The position numbers were made by a program, and so were the translations under genes. 64,000 bases of DNA. Source: Cyanophora paradoxa. Lineage: Eukaryota > Glaucocystophyceae > Cyanophorales > Cyanophoraceae. This document shows, in pieces, positions 11,049-22,600 of the stretch. The notes beneath the pieces were generated by a model. That model saw nothing but the letters and a program-made list of their open reading frames with translations. It was not told where the DNA came from and made no database searches. The DNA is taken from the NCBI GenBank assembly GCA_004431415.1, contig QPMI01000114.1, positions 62,001 to 126,000 of the forward strand, given 5' to 3'. Numbering within the stretch: position 1 is the first letter of the stretch; every line of letters starts with the position of its first letter.

Positions 11049-11590
11049 AACGACCTCGCTCAGTCCGGCGGCCTGCCATGGAATCCAGGTGCGCGAAAGC
11101 GCGCCCGCCCGCGCATACAAGTTCTCAGAGGCGCAGCCGCAGGCGGGCGGCGAGCTACATCGAAGAGACCGCACGCCTGGCACGCTTGGCCCTCGGCCCG
11201 ACGGGCGCGCCCTTCGAAGTCCCGCGGCACTCCTTCGCCGCGGCTGCGTGTGCGCGGGAGGCCGCAAGAGTCGCGGCCTGGGACGCTCCGGTGCGCTTGC
11301 CCGCCCCGCGCCGCGCTCGGGGGCCCGACCGGGCGCGCGGCGCCTGCGCTCGCGCAGGCGCCCGGCAGCCGGCTCCTCGACGGCCCCTGGGTCAGGGGCT
11401 ATCCCTTGCCGGGGCCCCTCTATGGCGCCGAGCTCCAGCCGCCCGCGCCGCCGGCCGGAGCAGGCCCCTCTCCCGGCCGCCTCGGGGCCGGGGCTGTGCC
11501 CGCGGGGCCGAGGGGCCCGAGTACGCAGGCCCGGCCGCCCCGCTCCCCGCCGCGCACGTGCGCCCCCTCCGCCCCCGGGGCCGCGCCTGA
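11049..11590 (+). CDS. Possible 5' exons of the RWP-RK gene or a separate unknown gene
   Basis: A frame starting MESRCAKARPPAHTSS runs through YIEETARLARLALGPTGAPF. A second frame carries LLDGPWVRGYPLPGPLYGAE. Both read more like protein than the alternatives, and they would need an intron between about 11290 and 11380. No family is recognised. The segment is upstream of, and on the same strand as, the RWP-RK motif, so it may be the same gene with the repeat at 11623 lying in an intron. Confidence 0.3.
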
Positions 11591-11622
11591 AAGCCGTTCG
11601 ACGTTTCACAGCCCTGAACGTG

Positions 11623-11710
11623 CTAACTCTAAATTCGTTAGTTCTTGATACGCACTGTTTCGTAACTCTGGACCTGTTAACTCTAAATTCGTTAGTTCTT
11701 GATATGCACC
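11623..11710 (+). repeat. Tandem ~54 bp repeat in an AT-rich patch
   Basis: The block TAACTCTAAATTCGTTAGTT plus CTTGATA(C/T)GCAC occurs at about 11627 and again at about 11679. It stands out against very GC-rich surroundings. Confidence 0.8.
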
Positions 11711-11853
11711 CATAAAGCCTCGAAGTCGACGAAGGGTTCCAGTTTCATCGAACGAGCCCGCCCCGCCCCGCGCCGCCTTCGGCCCTCGGCGGACCGCGCG
11801 GCTGCGCGCCTCCCGCCCGCCCTCGGCACGCTCACCCCCGCCCCCGCCCGCAG

Positions 11854-12376
11854 GGCCGGCCCGGCCGCCGCCCACGCGGGAGGACATCGCGGACCTCTTC
11901 CACCTCCCCGTCCCCGTGCCCGCCCCGCCCCGCCCCGCCCCGCCCCGCCCGGCGCGGGCCGACGCTCGGGCAGGAGGCGGTGCGGGCGCTGGGCCTGGGG
12001 ACGACGACCTTCAAGCGGCTCTGCCGGGAGGCCGGCATCGGCCGCTGGCCCCACCGCAAGCTCGACGCCCTCGCCCGCTGGGCCGCCCGCGCCGACGTGC
12101 CCCGCCCGCCCCGCCCCGTGAACGCGCGCTCGACGCGGGGCGGCAGGCTGCGCTGGCGCTGGGGCCGGGGAGGCGCCCCGGGCGCTCGACCGCGCGGCCC
12201 TCGCGGCGGCGCGGCGCGCGCTGCTCGCCGCCGCCGCCCGCGTCCGCGCCGACCCCGCCGCCTCCGGTGCGCCCCGCCGCCCCCGCCGGCCCGCGCCCGC
12301 CGCGCCGACGCGCGCCCCGGCAGTGCGCGGGCCGGTGTTGCTCGTGAGGAAGATCCTCGGGCCCCACGGGCTGTAG
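11854..12376 (+). CDS. RWP-RK domain transcription factor (partial model)
   Basis: The exon after the acceptor at 11853 encodes TREDIADLFHLPVP. A 58 bp intron (11916-11973) is removed in phase 0, and the next exon reads EAVRALGLGTTTFKRLCREA followed by GIGRWPHRKLDALARW. Together these form a complete RWP-RK motif, with the LP..EA start, the KR.CR helix and the RWPxRK signature. RWP-RK proteins are DNA-binding regulators, often of nitrogen responses or gametogenesis, in plants and several algal groups. The C-terminal part has an Ala/Arg helix (ALDRAALAAARRALLAAAAR) and an end reading LLVRKILGPHGL with a stop at 12374-12376, which probably needs one or two more introns. The true start may lie upstream (11049 or beyond). 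Confidence 0.75.
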
Positions 12377-13560
12377 CTGGCGCTGGGGCCCGCCCCGCCG
12401 GGGCCGGGGCTCCCTCCGCCCCCAACGCCGCGGCATGCGCGTTCTGATTGAAGATATGATTATTGCAATGGGCACATCCCCGCCCCGATCATGATCAAGA
12501 GACGGGCACACTGTGACACACATGTTAATGACAAGCCGGAACGGACAGAACTGCACTGCAGTCTGCAGCTGCCACAGGCGACGAACACAAGCTCAAGAGG
12601 GGGCGGGGGCGGGGGAGGCCGACGGTGCGCACGCTGCGGGCCGCCGCGCGCCGCGCTGCGCCCCGGGGCGCACCGCGCCGGCCTGCCCGCCCACGCCCCG
12701 TGCGCTCGCAGACGCCCGCGGCGACGCGTCAGCGGTGCTCGTGATCGAGGGGCGAGCCCTGCCGGAGGCGGCGCCACTGCGTCAGCCGAGGCGGGTCGGG
12801 CGCCGATCGCGAGGTGCGCCCGGGGCCGCCGCCGGCGTGCGGGGGCCGCCTGGCGCGCCCCACAGGCCGCCGAGCCCGCCCCGGAAGGGAGCCTCGTCGG
12901 CCGGCCAGCCGGGGCCGGCCCCGCCGGCGGCCGCCTGCGCGGGACCGGCCTGCGGCCTCCGGCCTCCGGCGCCCACCTCCAGCACCCTGCGCGGGGGCGG
13001 CGCGGGGCGGGGTCGCGCGGGGGTTGGAGGGGCGAGGCGGGGGGCGCGCCGGCCGTCGGAGAGGTGGAGGCGGCGGCAGCCTGGCTCGCGAGCGCGCGAG
13101 CCTGGCTCCCACGGCCTGCGGCGCGAGGGCGTGGGTCGGCCGCCCACGCGACCGGCCCGGCGGCCCGCCCGCGGCCGGCCCTCCCTGCGCATGCGAGTAG
13201 CGTCAGCGCCGCCCGCAGCGGTCGACCGGGGCCCGGGAAGCCCGGTGGGGCGCACGTGCACGGGGGGCGTGAGGGATCCGGACGCGGCGAGGAGGGCGGG
13301 TGCCAGGGCCCGGCGGCAGCGGCGGCCTCCGGCCCGGCGGGCACCAATGCACGCGGGGGGGTCGGGCGGAAAATTTCGAAAACATTCAAGCAAATATTTT
13401 CACGATACAAACTTTTCAAGTTACTTGCAAAGCGAATCTGCTACATCCCTCCACACAGGGGCACGGCAGACACGAGAGGGACTGCCTACTATGCGATCTA
13501 AAGCGAAAATCAACTATCCGCTGTGTCTTCATGTGTTCTAAATCACATCTCAGCCATCCG
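12377..13560. other. GC-rich stretch with unresolved coding potential
   Basis: Several overlapping frames are open on both strands because stop codons are rare at this base composition. On the minus strand near 12970-12995 a VLEVGAG string appears after a possible acceptor, with GLGGLWGA further on. This is weakly reminiscent of a class I methyltransferase SAM loop, but no exon chain can be built. From 13360 to 13560 the sequence becomes AT-richer and looks intergenic, with a repeated word (ATCCGCTATGTCG / ATCCGCTGTGTCT). Confidence 0.3.
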
Positions 13561-14576
13561 CTATGTCGTCGCCGTCGGCGGAATTGGAAGCGAGCAACCT
13601 GCGGAGCGCAGCAGGGGGGCCTCCTCCTCCTCCTTGAGCTTGCCCTCCTCGTTGAGGACGGTGAGCAGCCAGGAGCGCTGCTGCGCGCCGGGGCCGGACT
13701 GCGAGCCCGAGGGGCCGGCAGGCACCGTCTCTTTGCCTCTGAACTCCCTCCCGCCCCGCCCCCGGCTTCGTTCGCGCCCGACGCCGGCGTGCCTCGCGCC
13801 GCACGCGCCCCCGCCAGCCGCCCGCGCCCCCCGGGCCCGAGCTCGCGGGCTCCCCGGCCTTTCTTCGTGAGAGGTTGCCCCTCCAAGCCGCCGAGCCTCG
13901 GAGCTCCCGATCCCACTCCCGCACCCCCTCCCTCCCTCCATTCCCCGACGACATCGCCCCTCCTCTGCGCACTAGCTTCAACCTCCAGCCTGCTGCGCTC
14001 CAACCCCCGCAGCTCAGCAGCCCCGCGACCCTCACACCGCCGAGCGGGCGGCGGCCCGGGCGGGCTCGCGCTCGGCCGGCGGGCCCTCCTGCAGCCCCCG
14101 CGGGCCGGCGCCCCCGCCCCCGGCTCGCCCCCCGCCCCGACGGCCGCATGCGCGGGGAGGCGGCACGGCCCGGGGCGTTCCGGCCAGCCCCGCCCCCGAT
14201 GCCGCCGGCGCCCCCCTCGCTGGCCCCCTCGACCTGGCGCCGGCCTCTGACCCGGGCCCGAGCCCGAGCCCGAGGCCGGAGGCCCCGTCTGCCGGCCCTC
14301 TCCTCTCCCCTCAGCCTCCGCCCACCTTCCGTCCTCCCGGACTTGGTGCGCCCCAGGGATCCCCCCGAGCACAGTGTCCCGCGCGGGAGGGCGCGGGCGG
14401 CGCCCACCAGCGCGCCCCCAGAGGTCCGCCCGCCCTCTCCGCCTCTCCCTTCGGCCCTTCTCCGCCCCCCCCCCCCCCCCCCTCCCCTCCCCGAGTCTGC
14501 TGCGCTCCTGTACCCAGACTCGGAGCGTTGCGCGGGCTGCTGCTCGGAACGCCCGTTCCGCGTCAAGCCGCTGCAT
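13561..14576 (-). CDS. Possible spliced gene of unknown function
   Basis: On the minus strand a frame opens with MQRLDAERAFRAAARATLRV and VWVQERSRLGEG, then enters a long homopolymer (plus-strand C run 14467-14488). The last 120 or so codons contain QQRSWLLTVLNEEGKLKEEE, which looks like genuine protein (a basic-hydrophobic helix followed by an acidic run). No domain is recognised, and the middle is low-complexity Gly/Arg. Treat this as a hypothesis that a terminal exon lies near 13600-13740. Confidence 0.25.
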
Positions 14577-15640
14577 GAGAAGCCGACGCCTCGATGGGCG
14601 CGGCGGCGCACGGCGCGACGCCCGCCCGGCCGGCGGCCCCGTCGCCGATCTCTCCCCCGCCTCCTCCTTCCCCCCCCTCCTTCCTTCCCCCCCGTCCTCG
14701 TTCCACTCCCTGACCTCCTTTCCTCCATCTCCCCTCTCACCGGGCAGCGGCAGGGGGCCGCCCCGAGGACGACCCCTCGCGCCCCATCGCCTCCTTCGGT
14801 GCGTCCCGCCCCTCTCTCGCCCGCCCGCCTAGCCCTCGCCTGGCCCGACCCCAGCCGCCTCGGCCTCTGCCGCCGCGCCGCACGCCTCACCGCGGCGGCC
14901 GCGGTGCCCGCCCGCGGAGGAGGCCGGCGGCGGCGACGACGTCCCTCGGCGAGGCGCCCCCGCCCAGGCGCCCGCCCCGCCCCGCCCCGCGCCCCACGCT
15001 TGCGCCCTCCTCTGAGCCAGGAGGCGGGTGTGCCGCGAACGGGCGGGGGCGCGGGCGTGGCTGGAGCGCGAGGCCGAGGGCCCCCCGCCGCCCCCGGCGC
15101 AGCGCAGCCAAGGCCCGCGCATCGTTCTATTGGGCATTCATTGAGGGGCCGCGCGGCGAGGGGCCCCGGCCCCCTCGCCACCGCGCGCGCCCCAAGAGGC
15201 CGCCTCTCTCGATTCCCGCCCCTTCCCTTCCCCTCCACTTCTTATCGTCTTTGTCCTCCTCCCTCTCTCCGCCCCGCCCCGCCCGCCCCGCCCGCCCGTT
15301 TCGCCACGGCTGAACCTTCACTCGCTTTGCAGCTCTCGCTGCTGACGGGGCCCGCGCCGGCCGCCGCAGCGCGCGCCTCTCGCTCCTCTCGAAGCGCGCC
15401 GCGGCGGTGGCCTCGGCCGCCTCGAAGCGCGCCGAGACCGCCCCGGCGGTTCCGGGGGCAGCTGTGGCGGCGGCGTGGTCTGCAGCAGAGAGGCAGGGAG
15501 AGAGGTGCGCGCGAGCCGCCCCCTCTCCCCCGCGACGCCCGCCCTGAGCTGACTGCTGGGCGCAGGGTCACGCCGCCGAAGCGGAGCGCCGACCCCGGGG
15601 CGCCGGAGGGGAGCGGCCGCCCTCGCCCAAGCACTGCGAG
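14577..15640. other. GC-rich sequence, no supported gene
   Basis: There are only low-complexity Pro/Ala/Arg/Gly frames on both strands, with many short tandem GCCCC words. A stretch near 15420-15500 (SKRAETAPAVPGAAVAAAWS on the plus strand) may be coding but cannot be connected to anything. Confidence 0.3.
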
Positions 15641-15985
15641 GCCTAGGGGTACCTCTTCGCAGGGGCGGCGGCGGGGCGCACCGGCCTCCCGCCCCGCCGC
15701 CGAGTCGCCGGCGCGCGCCGCCGCCGCCGCCGCCGCCGCTTCGGCCGGCGGCTCGGTCGAGGGGTCCTCGGGGGTACGGGGCCGTCGGAGGGCGGGCGGG
15801 GCCCCGCCCGAGCCGCCGAGGCCGCACCACGTGGGCCAGCAGCTCGCCCCCCTGAGGCGAGGCTCCTTTCCCTTCCGCTTCGCCCCTTCTTTCTTTGTCT
15901 TGCCTGGCCTCTCCGGCAGCATCGAGCGCGAGGTGCACGCCAACATGCACCTCGGCAGCGTCGGGGGCCCGCCTCGGCATCCTCA
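15641..15985 (+). repeat. 345 bp GC-rich module, copy 3 (solitary)
   Basis: It shares the start (GCCTAGGGGTACC) and end (GCCTCGGCATCCTC) with 6261-6605 but has different flanks on both sides. It keeps the segment that duplication copy 2 has lost, so that loss is a deletion in copy 2. The conserved IEREVHANMHLGSVG reading and its acceptor-like tract are present here too. Confidence 0.75.
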
Positions 15986-16289
15986 AGCTCCTCCACTTCC
16001 GCCGTCTCCAGCACCCTCGAAAACCCCTGTCTACACCTCTTGGGCAATTCTTGCATACGGCCGAAATCTAAATTCTGGCTTCGGGTGGAAAACCGCCGGA
16101 CCAATTGCAAGTAATGCACTTGAACATGAAAGTCGGAATTGGATCATCGGATTCGGATCCGGATTGGAGGGCCGGCCGGGTGCCCGGCGGCCGGGCAAGA
16201 ACTTCGGAACTTCGGGAAAGGCATGCACATGCGTATGTACAGGCCTAGGCGTTCATGAGCGCTCAAAGAACGAAGGCGAGTGTTTAAAA
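15986..16289. other. Intergenic, no gene seen
   Basis: GC content falls across this stretch. It has short palindromic words (GGATTCGGATCCGGATT at 16148, GGCCGGCCGGGTGCCCGGCGG near 16170) but no supported reading frame. Confidence 0.4.
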
Positions 16290-16450
16290 TGCATATGATC
16301 AGCTGCAGACACATTTTTTCATGATCAGAAAGCCCATATCAAGGGCGCCTGTTATATTAGTTCAGTGACTTCATCGATCGTATAGCTATATATATATATA
16401 TATAGGCACTACCGGTTCGCGTTAATTCGAACTCTGGGTCAGCTCGTAAC
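16290..16450 (+). repeat. Dispersed repeat, inverted partner of 43920-44045
   Basis: AAAGCCCATATCAAGGGC, then TTCAGT(G/A)AC(T/A)TCATCG, CACTACCGGTTCG and CGAACTCTGGGTCAG, occur in the same order on the minus strand at 44045-43920. A (TA)n run of about 18 bases at 16387-16404 is present only here. Homology stops at about 16450, the likely junction with LINE-G. Confidence 0.8.
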
Positions 16451-16653
16451 CAGCTTTTCTCTCTCCTTTCGGCCCACGGGGCTCACTTTTTTAGCCACTG
16501 GGCCAGGCAGCTCAGTGAAGCAATGCCACGCGCGCGTGCATGCTACAAACCACCTGTACGCGGGTCCGGATAGACCAGAAAGTATCCGTAGTAACAGAGT
16601 TGGCACCCAGCTAGCCCCAAGCCCCACCCCTCCTGCCACGCCCTGTCCTCTGA

Positions 16654-19600
16654 GACTTCTGGACAACGCTGCTCTACGATTGGCGACTGACCGACCTTGG
16701 CACGCCTGGTGACGTTACATGGGTCAAATCGGCAAGGCCCCATGCTGAAAACCCGGAAACTCCAGCCCCACAGCGCCTCCACACGGCTGCCAGGTTGGAC
16801 GGGGTGATGGCGTCCGAAGCCTTAGCAGCGCGCATGCAGGCCACTCGAACACTCTACACAGCCCGAATCCTCACTGCAATCCGCTCCGACCACTTCCCCG
16901 TGATCGCCTCATTCAATATTGAGGGCCTCCTCCCCTCGCTAGATAACGAAGGGAACACAGTTCGCCCTAGTGTCCGCCCCCAAGCCCAGCCCCTTCCCCC
17001 AGTCTTCTCCTACCTGGCGCAACCAGCAGAGACGCGAGTCAAAGCAAAGATGCACGTCCAGACCTGGCTCGCTCGTTCCTCGCACCTAGTCAACCTCATC
17101 CTCCGTCCCGCGGAACACCAGCGAACGCATCCGAAATACCCCACACGGGTTAAAAGGGCAGTCCACACGCTAATGCACGCCCTCGTGGAAGCGATTAAAT
17201 ACGCAGCCGAGTCGCCCGACCTCAGTGACGCCCAGCTTCTCCAATACCGCCAGCGCCGCGACCGGGCCCCAAGCGTTTTCACCCCAGGGACAAAGGAACA
17301 GGACTCCGGCATCCTGCTACAGGTCCAGGGCTGCCTCTCAGCGTGGGCGCGCCACGCCGACAAGTCTGGCCCCCCACCAGCACTAGCCCCTGACAGTGCA
17401 AACGATTCCAGTTCATCCCCACTACACTACCTTACACAGCTCGAGCAGACAGTTGAATTCCATAATTTTGAAGTAGCCCAGCGCCCTGAGACGGAATTCC
17501 ACTACTACCCCGTCCCCCTAGAAGCCGCCCCAATTTTCCCGGGCGCCTCCGACCGCGCGACGCCTGAAGAATGCTGGTCGCGCTACTTTGCCGCTCAGCG
17601 GCACATGGCAGCTCTTGATGCACACCGCCAAGGCTTCCAGACCGACAAACTATCCCGCAACATCGATGCCCGCCGTCACATGCTCTCCCGCTCGTCCTCG
17701 ATGGGACAAGCGATCCAAATTCTGTTCGACAAATTCAGAAGCACTGTCAAACCGTACCTCACAAAATTGGTGGACGGCATCGTGCACGTCATAACAGCGC
17801 CGCAAGCTGTGCTGACCGAATATAAAGAATTTTTCGATGAGCGATTCTGGTACCCACGCGATGCCGCCGTCACACCAGAGCGCATCCGTGCTCGCCTGGC
17901 CCTGCACCCCGAACGCGCGGAACACTGGATCCGCCAATACGCCCCCCTCCCACACGTTCAGCTCGCTACATTCGACGGCATGACGGACATGCCAGACGAC
18001 CGCGAACTCTCCGCCCGACTCGCAACCACATCAGACGGAGCCGGCGGCCCGTCGGGTCTCACTAATGGCATGCTTAAAATGATATTCTTCCCCCCGCGCC
18101 TCTCAAAAGCAGATCGTCAGCTTCTCACCCTTAAGCACAGCCACGCCGAAGTCGATGCATGGGCCAGTACTGAATTCTGGACCACTTCCCGCGATGTCAT
18201 AAAGGCGATAGTCAAAGCCACGCTTGAGGGCCATATATGCGACCACCTTCTCCGCGGACAGGTCTTTACCATCCCCAAACGCGACAACGCCACTGATCTA
18301 GGCTCCCTTCGCCCAATCACGCTACAGGAAGTTCTCTGGAAGCTTGTTACGGGCATCCTCACCGACAGGCTCGACTCCCGTCTGGAAGACCACCAGGTCC
18401 TGCGAGGACCCAACTACGGCTTCCGCCGACACGAATCTACCGACCCGGTCCTGTACGCAGTCCGCGCGGCCCTTGAGGACGCCCACGACCACCGCAAACC
18501 AATATACATCGGCCTAGGTGACATAGCTAGTGCGTACGACAGCGTCTCCTGGGAAAGCATGGAAGCCAGCTTCCGCCGGCTACGCATGCACGAGCACCCC
18601 GCTGGCCGCGCATACATCCAACTCCACGCCTACGCAGCTCGACATCGCACGGCCGCCATCCTCACGCCCCATGACCGTACAGAATGGTTCCAAGTCCGCT
18701 GCGGCCTGCCGCAGGGAGGGATTGAAGCCCCCCTTCACTGGCGCATATTCTACGACACGGTGCTCACAGCAATTGATGAAGAAGCACGGACAGCCAATAT
18801 TGGGTACCGCATGGGCCCCCTCCCAGGTACTCCCTCCGGGAAGCTCCGCGACTTTGCCCCAGGCACCACAGGCGCCGCGCGCCCCGGGGAGACTTATAGA
18901 GTCCCAGCTGGGCCCCGTTCGTTCCTATCGATCCTGGCCTACGCGGATGATACGACGATGTTTGCAGACTCCCCACACACCCTCCAGCGCTTCTTCCAGT
19001 GGCTCTCAGAATTCCTACACATTCATAACATCCGCTTGAATGCAAAGAAGAGCGAGGTAGCTTTCTGGCGACCAGACTGGCGGCCATCGCGCCCGCTTAC
19101 ACTGGCACCGATCAAAGTGGGATTGGGCCCCCAGGCCGAACCCATCGGTACCATCCATCAACCAAACGATGCCTTCCGAGTCCTTGGAGTATTTTTCACA
19201 GCGTCGCTTGACTGGGGGCACCAATTTCGCCTCCTCCTCTCACACGCACGCACCGCAATGCACCTCCTTGGCCCAAAATATCTCTCTGTTGACGAATTCC
19301 GCACTGTCTTACACCGCGTTATCTATCCTAAACTGGCCTACCCGATGCGAATCATGACGCTTAGTGCAGCCCGATGTGCACAACTGGAGCGCGTCTGGTC
19401 CGAAGTGTTTAGACATGCAGCAGGCCACGCTAAGTCAACCAGTACACCAGCACTCTACCTCCTTTACCAGCTGCGCCACGTCTCCACGCTCCTGCTCCAG
19501 TCTCAGACACTCGATGAGCGGCTCCGGCTCGAAACAACCTACATTCTCCCGGACTCCCTAACCGGACAGCTCCACCGCCAACGCATACTCGATACCCAAG

Positions 19601-22600
19601 CCCGAAATGGGCTCTGCCTGCTCCCCTACGAATACTCGAATTTAATACCGACCCCCCGGCAAGAGGACACACATCTGTGCCTGTCCATCACACGGGCCCT
19701 AGCCGCGTCTGATCATGCCTTCGCCAACTGGACGGCGTTCGCAGCGAACGGATGGGTGCTAGGCCTCTCAGGGACGGAAACTAAACTTGACCGTCGTTTC
19801 ATCCTGACTTCCCAACTTTCTCCCGCCCTCCTAGCCAGGGCCGGCGTCTTTCTCATGGAATGTGGCCTCTTCACGATGGCCCACATCACAGTTCGGATTC
19901 ATGGCGAAGTCTGCATCCCAACCTGGTCAGAGCTCTGGCAGCTTTGCCGAGTCCCCTACACAAAACGTAAACAGCCGGAATGGTGGGATTGGCTACGCGA
20001 AGAACTGTCCGAACGCGAACACTGTGACGAAGCGGAGGGCCCCACCTGGCCCCGCCCGATCCGCGCAGAATTTTGCATGCCTCTACTCTCCCGCCCCCTT
20101 GATATTCGCCAAGCAGTCCGCACTAGCCCCCTCATCGCCAAGCTCACCCCCGGCACGCCGGTCTGGACTTCAGCGGGCTATCTAGCCGAGGTCGTATCCA
20201 CGCCCCTGATAGCAGACCCGGATGCGGCGAACCTTGATCCAGAGGCAGCAGCGGAGACTGAAAAGGTCTACATGGTTCACCTGCGCCACTGGCGGCTGGA
20301 CGACTCTGAGCTCCGTGACCGCAATGAAATTATCGCAGGGACCGCTGGGGAGAAGGCTTGCTTTGTCCCCTGTCCAGCGCCATCATACTGCGGCAGCGCC
20401 CGCCTGCACAAGCACCTCGGCCTAGCTACTGATGTGTGCGAATGGCACGAATGGGCCACCCATGTACGGGTGGCTCGCATCGCTGATGCAGGCCCGCCGG
20501 GGCATCCTTCCAAGCGCTCTCGCCGTGCAGCCGACGTGCCGTTCGTCCCCCCACGGGCGCTCAACAGACGCAACAAACCCGCCCCTGAGACTCTCCCACC
20601 TGCAAACCTGACCCAAACACTCCCGACCGCGGCACAGAAACGGCTCGCAAGGCTGAACAAAAAACTAGCTTTTGTCGGGCTCCCGACGAACCGGCAAGAC
20701 TTCCGCTTAGCCTCCGGCCCCCGCCCACGCCGAATCCGTTCCCTGCCCCCGCGGCCGGTGCACGACTCGGAGTCAGAGGGTGCCGAGGCACATGCACAGC
20801 CCCGCTCGATTTACTACGAAGTACCCGAGGGGGCCGCCCGCTCCATCTGGCTCGAGCTGGCCCCCTGGTGGGAAGAATTCCAGGACGAAGCGGGGCAGCT
20901 CGACGTGGCTGAAGCGAAGCCCCCCCCCCCTGCGCGACGTGAAGACCTGAATCCATTTCTTATTCCATCGGCCCACAGGAACACAACGAACCCGCCGGCG
21001 GCACTAGCTCGGGTGATCGAGGCTACACACGCGCCAGCATCCGATGCACTCGCGACCTCAATCTGGACCGACGGGAGCACTCGACACGCAGGGAAATCCA
21101 CAGCTGCAGTCAGAACGACGTTTGGAGTGTTCATCCCCGCAGCTCGTAATCCTCAGTTGCGCTCCACAGTAACTTTCTCAGCTCGTGTTAGCGGAGTCCA
21201 ATACAACATCGGCCTCGGCGAGCTTGAGGCTGTCATGCTCGCGCTCACGTACCTCGGCAAGGATGGAGGCACCCTCACGCTCGACAGCAAAGGCACAATC
21301 TCGCTTCTGCTGCGCTTCTGCCTTACGGGAAGCAGTCTTCTCCTTCGAAAAATCCTCCGTAGCCCGTACTGCGACACAATCCTGGCAATACGTGCTATTG
21401 TCGCAGCCCGTGAACGAGCAGGCTACGTCCCCCTACCGACTCTTAACTGGACCCCAGCCCACGAGCCGAAAACCATCCCTAAAGCTGAACTTGAGCCCCG
21501 ACTAGCCCCCCTGGGACCAACCTGCCAGCCCTCAGGGGCTGCCCCGCCACGCATGCCTTTCGACGCCACCCGCCCCTACGTCGCGCGCCCTGGCCCCGCC
21601 CCGCCTCCACGCAGCCAGCCCTCTCCAGCGGAGGCCACGGCCCGGGAATATCGCAGTGTCTATGGCGGGCTAAATTTTCCCATTGCCTATCTCCACGACG
21701 GGCCCCCAGATGACGAGGGGCGTGCCCACGTGTATATTGCCCCCCAAACGCTTGGCAAATATGAACAATACTTGGCAAACCCTGAAATCATAGAGCTTGC
21801 TCAATTTCGAACGCCGCACCACCTCCTACTTGACCTTGCCGCGGCTACCCCCGATCTGGCAGCACACCCAGACAAGCAATGCATAATCTGGGAGACTGCT
21901 ATTCGCATTCCGAAGGCCCACACACGAGTGCTGCCCGATAACTCTCTCGTGATAACGGCTCCAGCAGACTTCCTACGCCGCTACTCGACCTGGCTCGCCG
22001 CCCTTCCGCATCAATATCGCAACCGTATCAGTCTCCACTGCACCTCCCCCATCAACCCCATATTCTGGCCCGAAGTTGACGTGTCCCTCCCAACAACAGG
22101 CCCGTCACGCACGGAGTACTGGGATGCACTCGCAGTCCGAGCGAATGCACGTCGCAATTACCCTCTCACTGGCCCTCCGTCCCCGACCGGGGCACGGCGC
22201 GACCAGACCACCTGGCTCACCTCGCCGCCTCGATGGCAGCTGGCTGAAAACGGTTCATTCCCGGCTGAACACCCCGCCTGGCACTGGGACGAGGACCTGC
22301 CCCTGTCCCCCAGCGACCCCACGGCAGCGTATCACCGCTGCGACCCGGACCGCCCGTGCACTTCCCTTGATTTCGTCCTTCAGGACTGGCGAGCGGGCCC
22401 CGCCCCCCTGTGCACCTTGTGCCACCCGCCCGTCTTGCCCAACACTCCTTGCCCAATCCTGCCCGAGCGGCCCTCGCATGGCAAGTTCACAGATGCAGAC
22501 GCACTCCGTGCATACCACCCGCCCCCGCCCACTGTGGGGGCCTCAGCCGCCTACCCCAACTACCGTGCTGCGCCGCTGCCGCCAACTCTACGCCAGCAAC

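Noticed and set aside
11026-11060. GTCCGGAAGTTAAACGACC resembles the internal part of 5S rRNA
   Set aside because: The match covers only ~30 bases. The surrounding sequence does not form the 5S helices and there is no fitting 5' or 3' part.
12970-12995. VLEVGAG string suggesting a methyltransferase
   Set aside because: No second methyltransferase motif could be joined in frame. Seven residues are not enough in Gly-rich sequence.
13550-15238. 562-codon minus-strand open frame
   Set aside because: Low-complexity Gly/Arg throughout. At this base composition stop codons are rare, and other frames over the same bases are equally open. Only its last part is kept as a weak exon candidate.
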